In this document: piece by piece, positions 16,051 through 23,936 of the stretch
Position numbering within the stretch: the stretch's first letter is position 1
How the letters are laid out: every line of letters begins with the position of its first letter
Assembly (NCBI GenBank): GCA_035456405.1
Contig: DATIDG010000083.1
Span: forward strand, 91,472 to 155,471
From: JAGVSZ01 sp035456405
GTDB lineage: Bacteria; Pseudomonadota; Gammaproteobacteria; Burkholderiales; SG8-39
DNA length: 64,000 nucleotides
Reading direction: 5' to 3'
The notes under the pieces: model-generated
Told to the model about the DNA's origin: nothing
The model's input: only the letters and a program-made list of their open reading frames with translations
Database searches by the model: none
Position numbers and translations under genes: made by a program

Positions 16051-18053
16051 GGAAGGAGCTGTGGTTCGGGTTCTCCCTGATGGTGATCATCGTGATCGTC
16101 ATGGCGGCCATGACGCCGTGGGGGTCCCTCACCAATGGCCACCTCGGCCTGATCATGCTCGGGCTGGTGGTGGTGGCGATCATGCTCGGCTTTCCGACCG
16201 CGTTCACGCTCATGGGGATGGGCGTGTTCTTCGCGTGGCTCGCGTACCGGAGCGTCAACCCGGAGCTCGCCGATCGGCAGGTGCTCGACCTGATGGTGCA
16301 GCGGGCGTACGGGGTGATGTCGAACGACGTGCTGATCGCGGTGCCGCTGTTCGTCTTCATGGGCTACCTGGTGGAGCGGGCCGCGCTGATCGAGCGGCTG
16401 TTCAGGAGCCTGCACCTCGCGCTCAGCCGCGTGCCGGGCTCGCTCGCGGTGGCGACGATCGTCACCTGCGCGGTGTTCGCCACAGCGACCGGCATCGTGG
16501 GCGCGGTCGTCACGCTGATGGGTCTGCTCGCGCTCCCGCCGATGCTGCGGGCCGGCTACAGCACCCAGGTCTCGGCCGGTTCGATCACCGCCGGGGGATG
16601 CCTCGGCATCCTGATCCCGCCCTCGGTGCTGCTGATCGTGTACGGCGCGACGGCGGGAGTTTCAGTCGTGCAGCTGTACGCGGGCGCCTTTTTCCCGGGG
16701 GTCATGCTGGCGGCACTCTACGTCGGATACGTCATCATCCTCGCCAAGCTCATGCCCCGCCTCATGCCGCCGCTCGCCGAGAGCGAGCGGGGCGTGCCGC
16801 TGCCCCCCTTCGCGCAAGCGTTGGCGCAGCGCGGCGGCAACGCCCTCGCGGGGCTCTGGCGGGCCGCAACGGGCGGTGCCGCCGCAGTCTCCAGGAGAAA
16901 GGTGTTCGGACAGCTCTTCGTGTCGCTGTTGCCCGCGCTCGTGGTCGTCGCGGTCCTGGGCCTGACCTATCGGGTCGTCACGGCGCCCGTCGTGGAGGCG
17001 AGCACCGCCGGGCTGGTCGAGTCCGGTGGACTGGTCGCGGCCGAAGTCAAGGAGGAGTCGGCAGGCCTGATCGGCGCGCCGGCCGAGGAGGAGGAGGAGC
17101 AGGAGAAGCCGGCCGAAGGCGCGCAGGAGCTGTCGGCGCCGCCGGGGGCGGAAGAGACCCGGCCGCGCGAGGCGGCGGCGCCCGCGACCGCGGAGCAGCC
17201 CGCCGCGGCCGCCGCAGCGCCCGAGCGGCTGCCGATCCCCGGCTGGTTCTGGGGCCTGCTCGCGGCCGGCATCGCGACGATCGCGTTCGTCGCCTGGCTG
17301 TGGAGCTGGGAGCGGCTCGAAGTCTTCAAGATGCTGCTCACGTCGTTCTTCCCGCTCGCGATCCTCATCGTCGCGGTGCTGGGCTCGATCGTGTTCGGGC
17401 TGGCGACGCCCACCGAGGCGGCGGCCGTCGGCGCCTTCGGCGGATTCCTCCTCGCCGCGGCGTATCGCTACATCGCACACCTGCGCGGGGCGGGCGCGCG
17501 CATCGCGAACCCCGCCACGGCGTTGGCGAAGACCCTGTCCGAGCTCGGGTCGATCGTCAAGGAGTCGGCGTTCCTGACCGCCAAGACGAGCGCGATGGTG
17601 TGCTGGCTCTTCGTAGGTTCCGCGATCTTCTCGGCGGCGTTCGCGCTGCTCGGCGGCCAGGAGATCGTCGAGAAGTGGGTGCTGTCGCTGGACCTGACGC
17701 CGGTCCAGTTCATGATCCTCTCGCAGGTGATCATCTTCGTCCTCGGCTGGCCGCTCGAGTGGACCGAGATCATCGTGATCTTCATGCCGATCTTCATCCC
17801 GCTCCTGACGCACTTCAACATCGACCCGCTGTTCTTCGGTCTGCTGGTCGCGCTCAACCTGCAGACCGCGTTCCTCTCGCCCCCGGTCGCGATGTCGGCG
17901 TTCTACCTCAAGGGCGTCGCCCCGTCGCACGTCACACTCAACCAGATCTTCGCGGGCATGCTGCCGTTCATGGGCATCCAGGTCGTGGCGATCGCGCTGC
18001 TGTACGTGTTCCCGGGGATCGGGTTGTGGCTGCCGAGCGTGCTCTACAAATAG
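16047..18053 (+). CDS. TRAP transporter large permease (DctM family) with a large internal insertion
   Basis: 668 residues against about 430 for a typical DctM. Residues 1-250 and 425-668 carry normal signatures (TATGIVGAVVTLMGLLA, ITAGGCLGILIPPSVLL, FGLATPTEAAAVGAFGG, LSPPVAMSAFYLK). Between them, about residues 260-425 are extra: a helix near 288-310, an Ala/Pro/Glu-rich low-complexity stretch (about 315-395, with EEEEEQEKP), and a second helix near 398-420. Two added helices would keep the topology of the rest. The frame is open throughout, with no sign of a frameshift. It pairs with the coupled dctQ. Confidence 0.92.
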   Translation: MRKELWFGFSLMVIIVIVMAAMTPWGSLTNGHLGLIMLGLVVVAIMLGFPTAFTLMGMGVFFAWLAYRSVNPELADRQVLDLMVQRAYGVMSNDVLIAVPLFVFMGYLVERAALIERLFRSLHLALSRVPGSLAVATIVTCAVFATATGIVGAVVTLMGLLALPPMLRAGYSTQVSAGSITAGGCLGILIPPSVLLIVYGATAGVSVVQLYAGAFFPGVMLAALYVGYVIILAKLMPRLMPPLAESERGVPLPPFAQALAQRGGNALAGLWRAATGGAAAVSRRKVFGQLFVSLLPALVVVAVLGLTYRVVTAPVVEASTAGLVESGGLVAAEVKEESAGLIGAPAEEEEEQEKPAEGAQELSAPPGAEETRPREAAAPATAEQPAAAAAAPERLPIPGWFWGLLAAGIATIAFVAWLWSWERLEVFKMLLTSFFPLAILIVAVLGSIVFGLATPTEAAAVGAFGGFLLAAAYRYIAHLRGAGARIANPATALAKTLSELGSIVKESAFLTAKTSAMVCWLFVGSAIFSAAFALLGGQEIVEKWVLSLDLTPVQFMILSQVIIFVLGWPLEWTEIIVIFMPIFIPLLTHFNIDPLFFGLLVALNLQTAFLSPPVAMSAFYLKGVAPSHVTLNQIFAGMLPFMGIQVVAIALLYVFPGIGLWLPSVLYK

Positions 18054-18088
18054 GTTATTGCGTCAGCCTCGATGGCTGACGCAATAAC
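18054..18088 (+). terminator. Perfect 15-bp stem-loop after TRAP operon 2
   Basis: GTTATTGCGTCAGCC, loop TCGAT, GGCTGACGCAATAAC begins at the base after the dctM stop codon. The stem is perfect but has no T-run, so termination may be bidirectional or factor-assisted. The rest of the gap to 18229 shows nothing else I recognise. Confidence 0.75.
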
Positions 18089-18229
18089 TGCCCGCGTTGG
18101 ATCGTCAAAACAGCCTGACGCTCAACGCGGGCCGGCGCGCGCATCGACGCGTCCGGTCGAACTCCCGTACACTCGCGGGCCGGCTGGTGATATTGCCCGT
18201 CGGAGTGCACGCGGCGCGAGGAGGTCCCA

Positions 18230-20047
18230 ATTCAGACCGTACTGGCCACCAAGGTTTTCCAGCTCTTCCTGATCAAGCCTTCTCACTACGATGACGAGGG
18301 GTATGTCATCCAGTGGCTCCGGTCATCGATCCCGGCCAACACGCTCGCGACGCTGAACGGACTCGCGCTCGACTGCGCCGAGCGGCGCGTGCTGGGCCAC
18401 GACGTCGAGATCCGGATCACCGTCTGGGACGAGACGAACACGCGCATCCGTCCCGACGAGATCATCCGTCAGATCCGGGCAACGGGCGGGCACGGCCTGG
18501 TGGGCCTGGTCGGCGTGCAGACGAACCAATATCCGCGTGCGCTGGACATCGCGCGGCCGCTGCGCGCGGCCGGGATCCCGGTCTGCATCGGCGGGTTCCA
18601 CGTCAGCGGGTGCATCGCGATGCTGCCCGACATTCCGCCCGAGCTGCTGGAGGCGATGGCGCTCGGCATCACGCTGTTCGCCGGCGAGGCCGAGGGACGC
18701 CTGGATGACCTGCTGCGCGCCGCCTATCGCGGCGAGCTGAAGCCGCTCTACAACTTCATGAACGACCTTCCCGGGCTGGAGGGCGTGCCGACGCCGTACC
18801 TCGCCGCCGACGTCGTGCGGCGCACGGCCGGCATGCGGACGAGCTTCGACGCCGGGCGCGGGTGTCCGTTCCTCTGCAGCTTCTGCACGATCATCAACGT
18901 GCAAGGGCGCAAGTCGCGCGCGCGCAGCGCCGACGACGTCGAGCGCCTCGTGCGCGCGAACCTCGCGCAGGGCGTGCACAACTTCTTCATCACCGACGAC
19001 AACCTGGCGCGCAACCAGAATTGGGAGGCGATGTTCGACCGCCTCATCCACATGCGCGAGGTGGAAGGCCTGAAGATCTGGGTCGTCGCCCAGGTGGACA
19101 CGATGGCGCACAAGATCCGCGGCTTCATCGAGAAGGCGGCGCGCGCCGGCATCAACCGCGTGTTCATCGGTCTCGAGAACATCAACCCCGAGTCGCTCAA
19201 GGATGCGCACAAGGGGCAGAACCGCATCACCGAGTACCGCGCGATGCTGCAGGCGTGGCACCGGGTCGGCACGCTGACCTATGCGGGCTACATCCTCGGG
19301 TTCCCGAGCGACACGCCGGCGACGATCGAGCGCGACATCCGCATCATCCAGCACGAGCTGCCGATCGACATCCTCGAGTTCTTCATCCTGACGCCGCTGC
19401 CCGGCTCCGCGGACCACAAGAAGCTGCACCTCGCGGGCGTGCCGATGGAGAAGGACATGAACCGGTACGACGTGGTGCACGTGACGACGCGCCACCAGAC
19501 GATGTCGGACGACGAACTGCTCGGCATCTACCGCAAGGCGTGGGACCTCTACTACTCGCCGGAGCACGTCGAGCGGGTGCTGCGCCGGACCAAGGCATGG
19601 GGCTACGACCTCGCCAACATGCGCGCGAAGCTGTTCGGTTTTCACGCCCCGGCGAAGGTCGAGGGCGTGCATCCGCTCGAGGGCGGCATCTTCCGGCGCA
19701 AGTACCGCCGCGACCGCCGTCCCGGCATGCCGATCGAGAGCCCGTTCCTGTTCTATCCGCGCTACGGGTGGGAGATCGCCACGAAGGTCGTGCGCTTCGC
19801 GGCGATGTACTGGGACTACTGGCGCATCTTCAAGCGCGTCGAGCGCGGGCCCGGCCCTGACATGGATGTCGCCATGATGCCGGTGCGGGAGGGCGACTTC
19901 GACGCCCTCGAGATGTTCACTGCGACCGCAGCCGCACGGACGGTGGTCGAGAAGCGGAAGCGCAAGCTCGAGGCCGCGGCGGCCGGCGCTGCGCCCCGCC
20001 CGGCCTCCCCGGGGGGCGCCTCGGTGTACGCCAGCCCCAAGCCGTAA
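18230..20047 (+). CDS. B12-binding-like radical SAM protein, probable ATT start
   Basis: 605 residues if started at ATT 18230. The radical SAM cluster motif is CPFLCSFC (C-x3-C-x2-C), after GRG. The N-terminal Rossmann part has GGFHVSG instead of the canonical DxHxxG cobalamin motif. The C-terminus is basic and low-complexity. The first ATG/GTG/TTG-class codon in frame is GTG 18389, but clear family-like protein (TKVFQLFLIKPSHYDDEGY) is encoded upstream in the same frame. GAGGAGG at 18218-18224 sits 5 bases before ATT 18230, and the frame is closed by TGA at 18188. I therefore infer a rare ATT start. Function unknown; relatives act in lipid and cofactor methyl or radical chemistry. Confidence 0.82.
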   Translation: MQTVLATKVFQLFLIKPSHYDDEGYVIQWLRSSIPANTLATLNGLALDCAERRVLGHDVEIRITVWDETNTRIRPDEIIRQIRATGGHGLVGLVGVQTNQYPRALDIARPLRAAGIPVCIGGFHVSGCIAMLPDIPPELLEAMALGITLFAGEAEGRLDDLLRAAYRGELKPLYNFMNDLPGLEGVPTPYLAADVVRRTAGMRTSFDAGRGCPFLCSFCTIINVQGRKSRARSADDVERLVRANLAQGVHNFFITDDNLARNQNWEAMFDRLIHMREVEGLKIWVVAQVDTMAHKIRGFIEKAARAGINRVFIGLENINPESLKDAHKGQNRITEYRAMLQAWHRVGTLTYAGYILGFPSDTPATIERDIRIIQHELPIDILEFFILTPLPGSADHKKLHLAGVPMEKDMNRYDVVHVTTRHQTMSDDELLGIYRKAWDLYYSPEHVERVLRRTKAWGYDLANMRAKLFGFHAPAKVEGVHPLEGGIFRRKYRRDRRPGMPIESPFLFYPRYGWEIATKVVRFAAMYWDYWRIFKRVERGPGPDMDVAMMPVREGDFDALEMFTATAAARTVVEKRKRKLEAAAAGAAPRPASPGGASVYASPKP

Positions 20048-20154
20048 CGGGTCGCAGTCGCGCGGCGTGCCTCAGCCACGCCGGTTCGTCTCCCGCGCCC
20101 CCGCGAGCGTGCGCAGAATCCGTGCCGCCTTTCGCGAACTCCACGCCGCGCACC

Positions 20155-20171
20155 ATTACCGCAGCGGTAAT
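20155..20171. promoter_or_regulatory. Perfect dyad ATTACCGC-A-GCGGTAAT
   Basis: A 17-base perfect palindrome 35 bases upstream of the hotdog thioesterase gene. It has the size and symmetry of a repressor operator, but no promoter boxes are evident around it, and no regulator gene is adjacent. Confidence 0.35.
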
Positions 20172-20205
20172 CGCCCCGACCGGTCATTTCTTGGAGGATG
20201 CGCAA

Positions 20206-20604
20206 ATGGACGCCGACCTTCTCAACGAGAGGCTCGCCGGAACGCTGAGCACGCTCCTGGGGCTGCGCTTCGTCGAGGCGCGCGCGGACTGCGTGATCGC
20301 CGAGCTCGAGATCCGGGACGAGCTGCGCACGGTCGGCGGCGCGCTGCACGGCGGGACGCTGATGGCCGTCGCCGACACCGTCGGCGCCGCGGCGACCGCG
20401 GTGAACCTGCCCGCCGGCGGGGGCACGACGACCCTGGAGTCGAAGACGAACTTCTTCGCCGCCGGGCGCACGGGCAAGGTCCGCGCCACGGCGACGCCGT
20501 TGCACCGGGGGAAGCGCACGCACGTCTGGCAGACGCGCGTCACGGACGAGTCCGGGCGCCTCCTGTCGCTCACCATCCAGACGCAAATGGTGCTCGACGC
20601 GTGA
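20206..20604 (+). CDS. PaaI-family hotdog thioesterase
   Basis: 132 residues. It has the single-domain hotdog fold signature GGALHGGTLMAVADTVGAAA, in which the Asp is the likely catalytic residue, followed by TLESKTNFFAAGRTGKVRA. PaaI-type enzymes hydrolyse acyl-CoA thioesters, often aromatic ones, in the cytoplasm. TGGAGG at 20192-20197 supports ATG 20206; the longer frame from 20122 reads as non-coding. It follows the radical SAM gene by about 160 bases, so it is probably a separate unit. Substrate not known. Confidence 0.87.
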   Translation: MDADLLNERLAGTLSTLLGLRFVEARADCVIAELEIRDELRTVGGALHGGTLMAVADTVGAAATAVNLPAGGGTTTLESKTNFFAAGRTGKVRATATPLHRGKRTHVWQTRVTDESGRLLSLTIQTQMVLDA

Positions 20605-20676
20605 GCGTGCAGGCGCGAGCGGCGCCGCGCCTTTGAGCCGGCATCGCGCGGTGTCGGAGATGGCACAATCCGCGCC

Positions 20677-21060
20677 ATGGTCGAGCGCCACCGCAAGTGG
20701 GAGCCGGTTCCCGATCTGACCGCGGGCGGCTCGCGGCTCGTCGAACTGCGCGACGATGCCGACGGCCTGTCGATCGCGCTCGTGTACGACGAGCGGCCGG
20801 GCGAGCTCCTGTGGCTCGTATTCCGGTCCGCGCTCGCGCACCGGCGCAGCTCCTTCGAGGTCTTCATCCGCATGTGGCGGATGGAGGTGCCGCACCGGCT
20901 CTACCTCGCCGACGACTCGCGCTGGATCGAGTGGCTGCACGACGAGAGCGACGGCCGCTACGTGAGCGCCGCGCTGGCGCACTACGTCATCACCACCTCG
21001 CGCGACTTCATCGAGATCCTCGCGGCCGACCCGCCCGGGGCCGACTGGTGCCCCGAATGA
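20677..21060 (+). CDS. Conserved-looking hypothetical protein
   Basis: 127 residues that I do not recognise. The composition is that of a real soluble protein: rich in Trp (WLVFRS, FIRMWRMEVP, RWIEWLHDE) and acidic residues, no signal peptide, no membrane helix. It ends ADPPGADWCPE. A promoter-like CACAATCC precedes it closely. The MFS gene starts 8 bases after its stop, suggesting co-transcription. It could be a small regulator or an accessory of the transporter; nothing in the sequence decides. Confidence 0.65.
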   Translation: MVERHRKWEPVPDLTAGGSRLVELRDDADGLSIALVYDERPGELLWLVFRSALAHRRSSFEVFIRMWRMEVPHRLYLADDSRWIEWLHDESDGRYVSAALAHYVITTSRDFIEILAADPPGADWCPE

Positions 21061-21067
21061 GGGCGGC

Positions 21068-22330
21068 GTGACCGGTGCGGTGCCCGCGCCGGCGCGGTGC
21101 CTGATCGGCTTCGGGCTCGGGATCGCGGCTTACCTGATCGGGCTCTTCCACCGCGCCGCCCCGGCGACGATCGCCGCCGATCTCGCGCAGAGCTTCGAGA
21201 CGAGCGCAGCGGCGCTCGGCATCCTCGCCGCGACCTACTACTGGGTCTACACGGCGATGCAGATCCCCTCGGGCATCCTCGCGGACACGCTCGGCCCGCG
21301 GCGGCTGCTCGCGGGCGGTGGGCTCATCGCCGCTGCGGGCGCGGCGCTGTTCGCCCTCGCGCCGGGTTTCGGCGTCGCGGCCACCGGTCGCCTGCTCGTC
21401 GCGCTCGGTGGCTCGGTCGCGTTCGTCGCGTGCCTCAAGCTGATCGCGAGCTGGTTCGATGCGCGAATCTTCGCGACGCTCACCGGGGTGGTCGTGCTGG
21501 TCGGCAACCTCTCCTCGGCCGCGGCAGGGGGGCCGTTCGCTTGGCTGCTCCAGTCCTTCGGCTGGCGCGAGGTGATCCTCGCGCTCGCGGCCGCATCGCT
21601 CGTCGTCGCAATTGCGAGCTGGCTCCTCATCGACGACCTGATGCGCGCCCGCTCGGTCCGCCTCGAAGCGGGGTGGCGCAAGGGACTCGGTGGCGTGCTG
21701 AGCAATCCCGCGACGTGGCCGATCTTCCTCGCCAATTTCGGTGCCGGGGCGAGCTTCATGTCGTTCGCGACCCTCTGGGCCGTGCCCTATCTCGTCGACG
21801 TGCACGGCATGACTCGCACGGTCGCCGCGAACCACGTGACGGTCGTGCTCGGCGTGTTCGCGGTCGGCGGGCTCGTGATCGGGACGCTCTCGGACCGCAT
21901 GCGCCGGCGCAAGCCGCTCTACGCCGGCGGCGCGGCAATGCTTTTCGCCGCGTGGGTGCCATTCCTTGCAGGGTGGCCCCTGGGAGGCGCGGTGATCTAT
22001 GTCCTGTTCGGGATGATGGGCCTCGCGGCCGCGGGCATCACCCTGAGCTGGGCGTGCTGCAAGGAGGTCAACGCGCCGCAGTACGCCGGCATCGCGACGG
22101 GGGTCGTGAACATGGCCATCTTCCTCGGGCCCGCGGTGATGCAGCCGGTGGTCGGCTGGGTGCTCGACCTGTCGCGGAGCGCGGGGGCGAGGGCGGCGAC
22201 GCACACGCCGGACGAGTGGCATCGAGCGCTCATCGTGCTCGCCGGGCTGGCGCTCTTCGGATTCGCAGCCGCGCTCTTCGTGCGCGAGACGCACGCGCGG
22301 AACGTCTTCCGTCCGGCGGTCGCGCGATAA
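21068..22330 (+). CDS. Major facilitator superfamily transporter
   Basis: 420 residues with about 12 hydrophobic helices. The MFS loop-2 motif region is seen after helix 2 (SGILADTLGPRRLLAG), and a second conserved loop occurs in the C-terminal half (GTLSDRMRRRKPLYAGG). The sequence FHRAAPATIAADLAQSFETSAAALG at the start resembles sugar-phosphate/anion-type carriers of bacteria, but the substrate is not identifiable. GTG 21068 is the first start after the previous stop; there is no strong ribosome site. An Arg-rich C-terminus (FRPAVAR) ends it. Confidence 0.85.
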   Translation: MTGAVPAPARCLIGFGLGIAAYLIGLFHRAAPATIAADLAQSFETSAAALGILAATYYWVYTAMQIPSGILADTLGPRRLLAGGGLIAAAGAALFALAPGFGVAATGRLLVALGGSVAFVACLKLIASWFDARIFATLTGVVVLVGNLSSAAAGGPFAWLLQSFGWREVILALAAASLVVAIASWLLIDDLMRARSVRLEAGWRKGLGGVLSNPATWPIFLANFGAGASFMSFATLWAVPYLVDVHGMTRTVAANHVTVVLGVFAVGGLVIGTLSDRMRRRKPLYAGGAAMLFAAWVPFLAGWPLGGAVIYVLFGMMGLAAAGITLSWACCKEVNAPQYAGIATGVVNMAIFLGPAVMQPVVGWVLDLSRSAGARAATHTPDEWHRALIVLAGLALFGFAAALFVRETHARNVFRPAVAR

Positions 22331-22413
22331 TCCCCGCAAGAGCGGGGTGCGGGGTCGCGCACAATGGCAAGTCTCGTGGACGGAGCAGCGAAGTTGCGCG
22401 GAAAGGGTCGTGG

Positions 22414-22782
22414 ATGAGCGACGCGATCGTCCTGTTCGCGCACGGCAGCCGCGACCCGGAGTGGGCCGGGCCGTTCCAGTCGCTCCGGGCGCTCGTCGCG
22501 GCGCGCAGGCCGAATGCGCGCGTGGAACTGGCGTTCCTGGAGCAGATGAGCCCGACGCTCGAGCAGGCGATCGACGCGGCCGCCGCCGGGGGCGCGGCGC
22601 GCGTGCTCGTCGTCCCGCTCTTTCTCGCGCCGGGCGGGCACATCAAGCGCGATCTCCCTGCGCTGGTCGCCGCGGCCCGCGCGCGTCATCCTGCCGTCGC
22701 GATCCGCGCGACCTCGTCGATCGGCGAGGAGGGCGACGTGCTCGCCGCGCTGGCCGACTGGATCGCGCGCGCGGCGGCGTGA
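22414..22782 (+). CDS. CbiX/SirB-like chelatase family protein
   Basis: 122 residues, the size of the short CbiX(S) type. It begins IVLFAHGSRDPEWAGPFQ, with the active-site His of the class II chelatase family, and continues with ELAFLEQMSPTLEQAI and VPLFLAPGGHIKRDLP, where a second His lies. Family members insert cobalt, nickel or iron into tetrapyrroles (cobalamin, coenzyme F430, sirohaem). With no cobalamin operon adjacent the metal is not deducible. ATG 22414 follows GAAAGGG. The downstream DedA gene may overlap its stop. Confidence 0.85.
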   Translation: MSDAIVLFAHGSRDPEWAGPFQSLRALVAARRPNARVELAFLEQMSPTLEQAIDAAAAGGAARVLVVPLFLAPGGHIKRDLPALVAAARARHPAVAIRATSSIGEEGDVLAALADWIARAAA

Positions 22783-22808
22783 CGCGGGGCCCGTGCGCCG
22801 CGACCTGC

Positions 22809-23384
22809 ATGGATCTCGCCGGCCTCACCCGCGACTACGGCTATCTCGCGATCGTCCTCGGCAGTTTCCTCGAGGGAGAGACCGCGGTCGCGTTCGGCGG
22901 GTATGCCGCGCAGCAGGGGCTCCTCTCGATTCCGCTCGTGGTCGCGCTCGGTGCCGGGATCAACTTCGCGTGGGACCAGCTCTATTTCCACCTCGGGCGC
23001 GCGTTCGGTCCGCGGCTGCTCCGCCGCTCTCCGGCGCTTGCGCACCGGGGACGGCGCGTGTTCGCGCTGCTCGAGCGATACGATGCGGCGCTGATCGTCG
23101 GTGTGCGCTTGATGTACGGGCTGCGCGCGGCGGGGCCGCTCGCGCTCGGGATGACGCGCGTCGCGGCGTGGCGGTTCTTCTGGCTGAATGCGCTGGGCGC
23201 AGCGCTGTGGGGCCTGGCCGTCGCCGGCGCGGGCTTCGCTTTCGGGCGCACGCTCGAGCTCCTGTTCAGGGACGCGGCGCGGCTCGACACGTGGATCCTG
23301 TTCGCGTTCCTCGGCGGCGGTGTCCTCTGGTGGGTCGTTCGCATGCTGCGTGCGGGGCGCCGCGGCGCTGCCGGGCCGTGGTGA
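22809..23384 (+). CDS. DedA-family membrane protein
   Basis: 191 residues with five to six hydrophobic segments. The family pattern is present: GYLAIVLGSFLEGETAVAFGGYAAQQG near the start, then GAGINFAWDQLYFHLGRAFG, and later VGVRLMYGLRAAGPLALGM. DedA proteins are inner-membrane lipid-scramblase-like proteins linked to envelope homeostasis. ATG 22809 is used; GTG 22779 in frame would overlap the preceding stop as GTGA and add ten residues. No signal peptide. Confidence 0.86.
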   Translation: MDLAGLTRDYGYLAIVLGSFLEGETAVAFGGYAAQQGLLSIPLVVALGAGINFAWDQLYFHLGRAFGPRLLRRSPALAHRGRRVFALLERYDAALIVGVRLMYGLRAAGPLALGMTRVAAWRFFWLNALGAALWGLAVAGAGFAFGRTLELLFRDAARLDTWILFAFLGGGVLWWVVRMLRAGRRGAAGPW

Positions 23385-23469
23385 GGCTGCGCGCGATTGC
23401 CGTCCTGCGGGGGATTTCGCTACCATTGCGCGGCCCCGAAGCGCGGGCCGCCGCACCGTCGTTCACGCC

Positions 23470-23901
23470 ATGAAGCGCACCACATTCGGCTCCGCCCAGG
23501 ACGTCGAGCAAGCCTTCTACGAGGCGCTCGAGCGCGCCGACCTCGACGCGATGATGGAGGTCTGGGCCGACGACGAGGAGGTGGTCTGCGTCCATCCGGG
23601 CGGACCGCGGCTCGCCGGCTACGACCGGGTGCGCGAGAGCTGGGCCAAGATCTTCGGCTCCCGCCAGCGGCTGCAGATGCGCACGTCGGACCAGAGTATC
23701 GTGCAGGGGATGATGTTCGCGATCCACAGCCTGCACGAGAACATCACCGTCGTCGGCGAGAGCCGTCCGCGACCCCCCGTCGCGGTCACGAACGTCTACG
23801 TGCGGACCGGCAGCGGCTGGCGCATGGTCGCCCATCATGCCTCTCCCGCGCCGGCCGTGCCGGCCCCGGCGCCGGCCGAGGCGCCGAAGATTCTTCATTA
23901 G
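23470..23901 (+). CDS. SnoaL/NTF2-like protein
   Basis: 143 residues. The N-terminal AFYEALERADLDAMMEVWADDEEVVCVHPGG and the following GYDRVRESWAKIF are typical of the SnoaL-like cone-fold family, as are VTNVYVRTGSGWRMVAHHAS at the end. Functions vary from isomerases to binding proteins. A Pro/Ala-rich tail (SPAPAVPAPAPAEAP) ends it. It lies 85 bases after dedA. CTACCATTGCG upstream may be its -10 region. Confidence 0.8.
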   Translation: MKRTTFGSAQDVEQAFYEALERADLDAMMEVWADDEEVVCVHPGGPRLAGYDRVRESWAKIFGSRQRLQMRTSDQSIVQGMMFAIHSLHENITVVGESRPRPPVAVTNVYVRTGSGWRMVAHHASPAPAVPAPAPAEAPKILH

Positions 23902-23936
23902 CCGTCGGTTGCGGATTTCTCGTCCGGCAGTCCCCA

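Noticed and set aside
16047..18053. Frameshift or gene fusion in the long TRAP permease
   Set aside because: The frame is continuous, the inserted segment has coherent helices and composition, and both flanks keep family motifs in the same frame.
18097..18294. Short plus-strand frames before the radical SAM gene
   Set aside because: They read as low-complexity Arg/Ser-rich sequence and conflict with the real frame and its ribosome site.
22414..22782. Cobalamin biosynthesis operon supplying the CarH-type regulator
   Set aside because: Only a single CbiX-like gene is present, 15 kb away, with no other cobalamin genes; a functional link cannot be supported.
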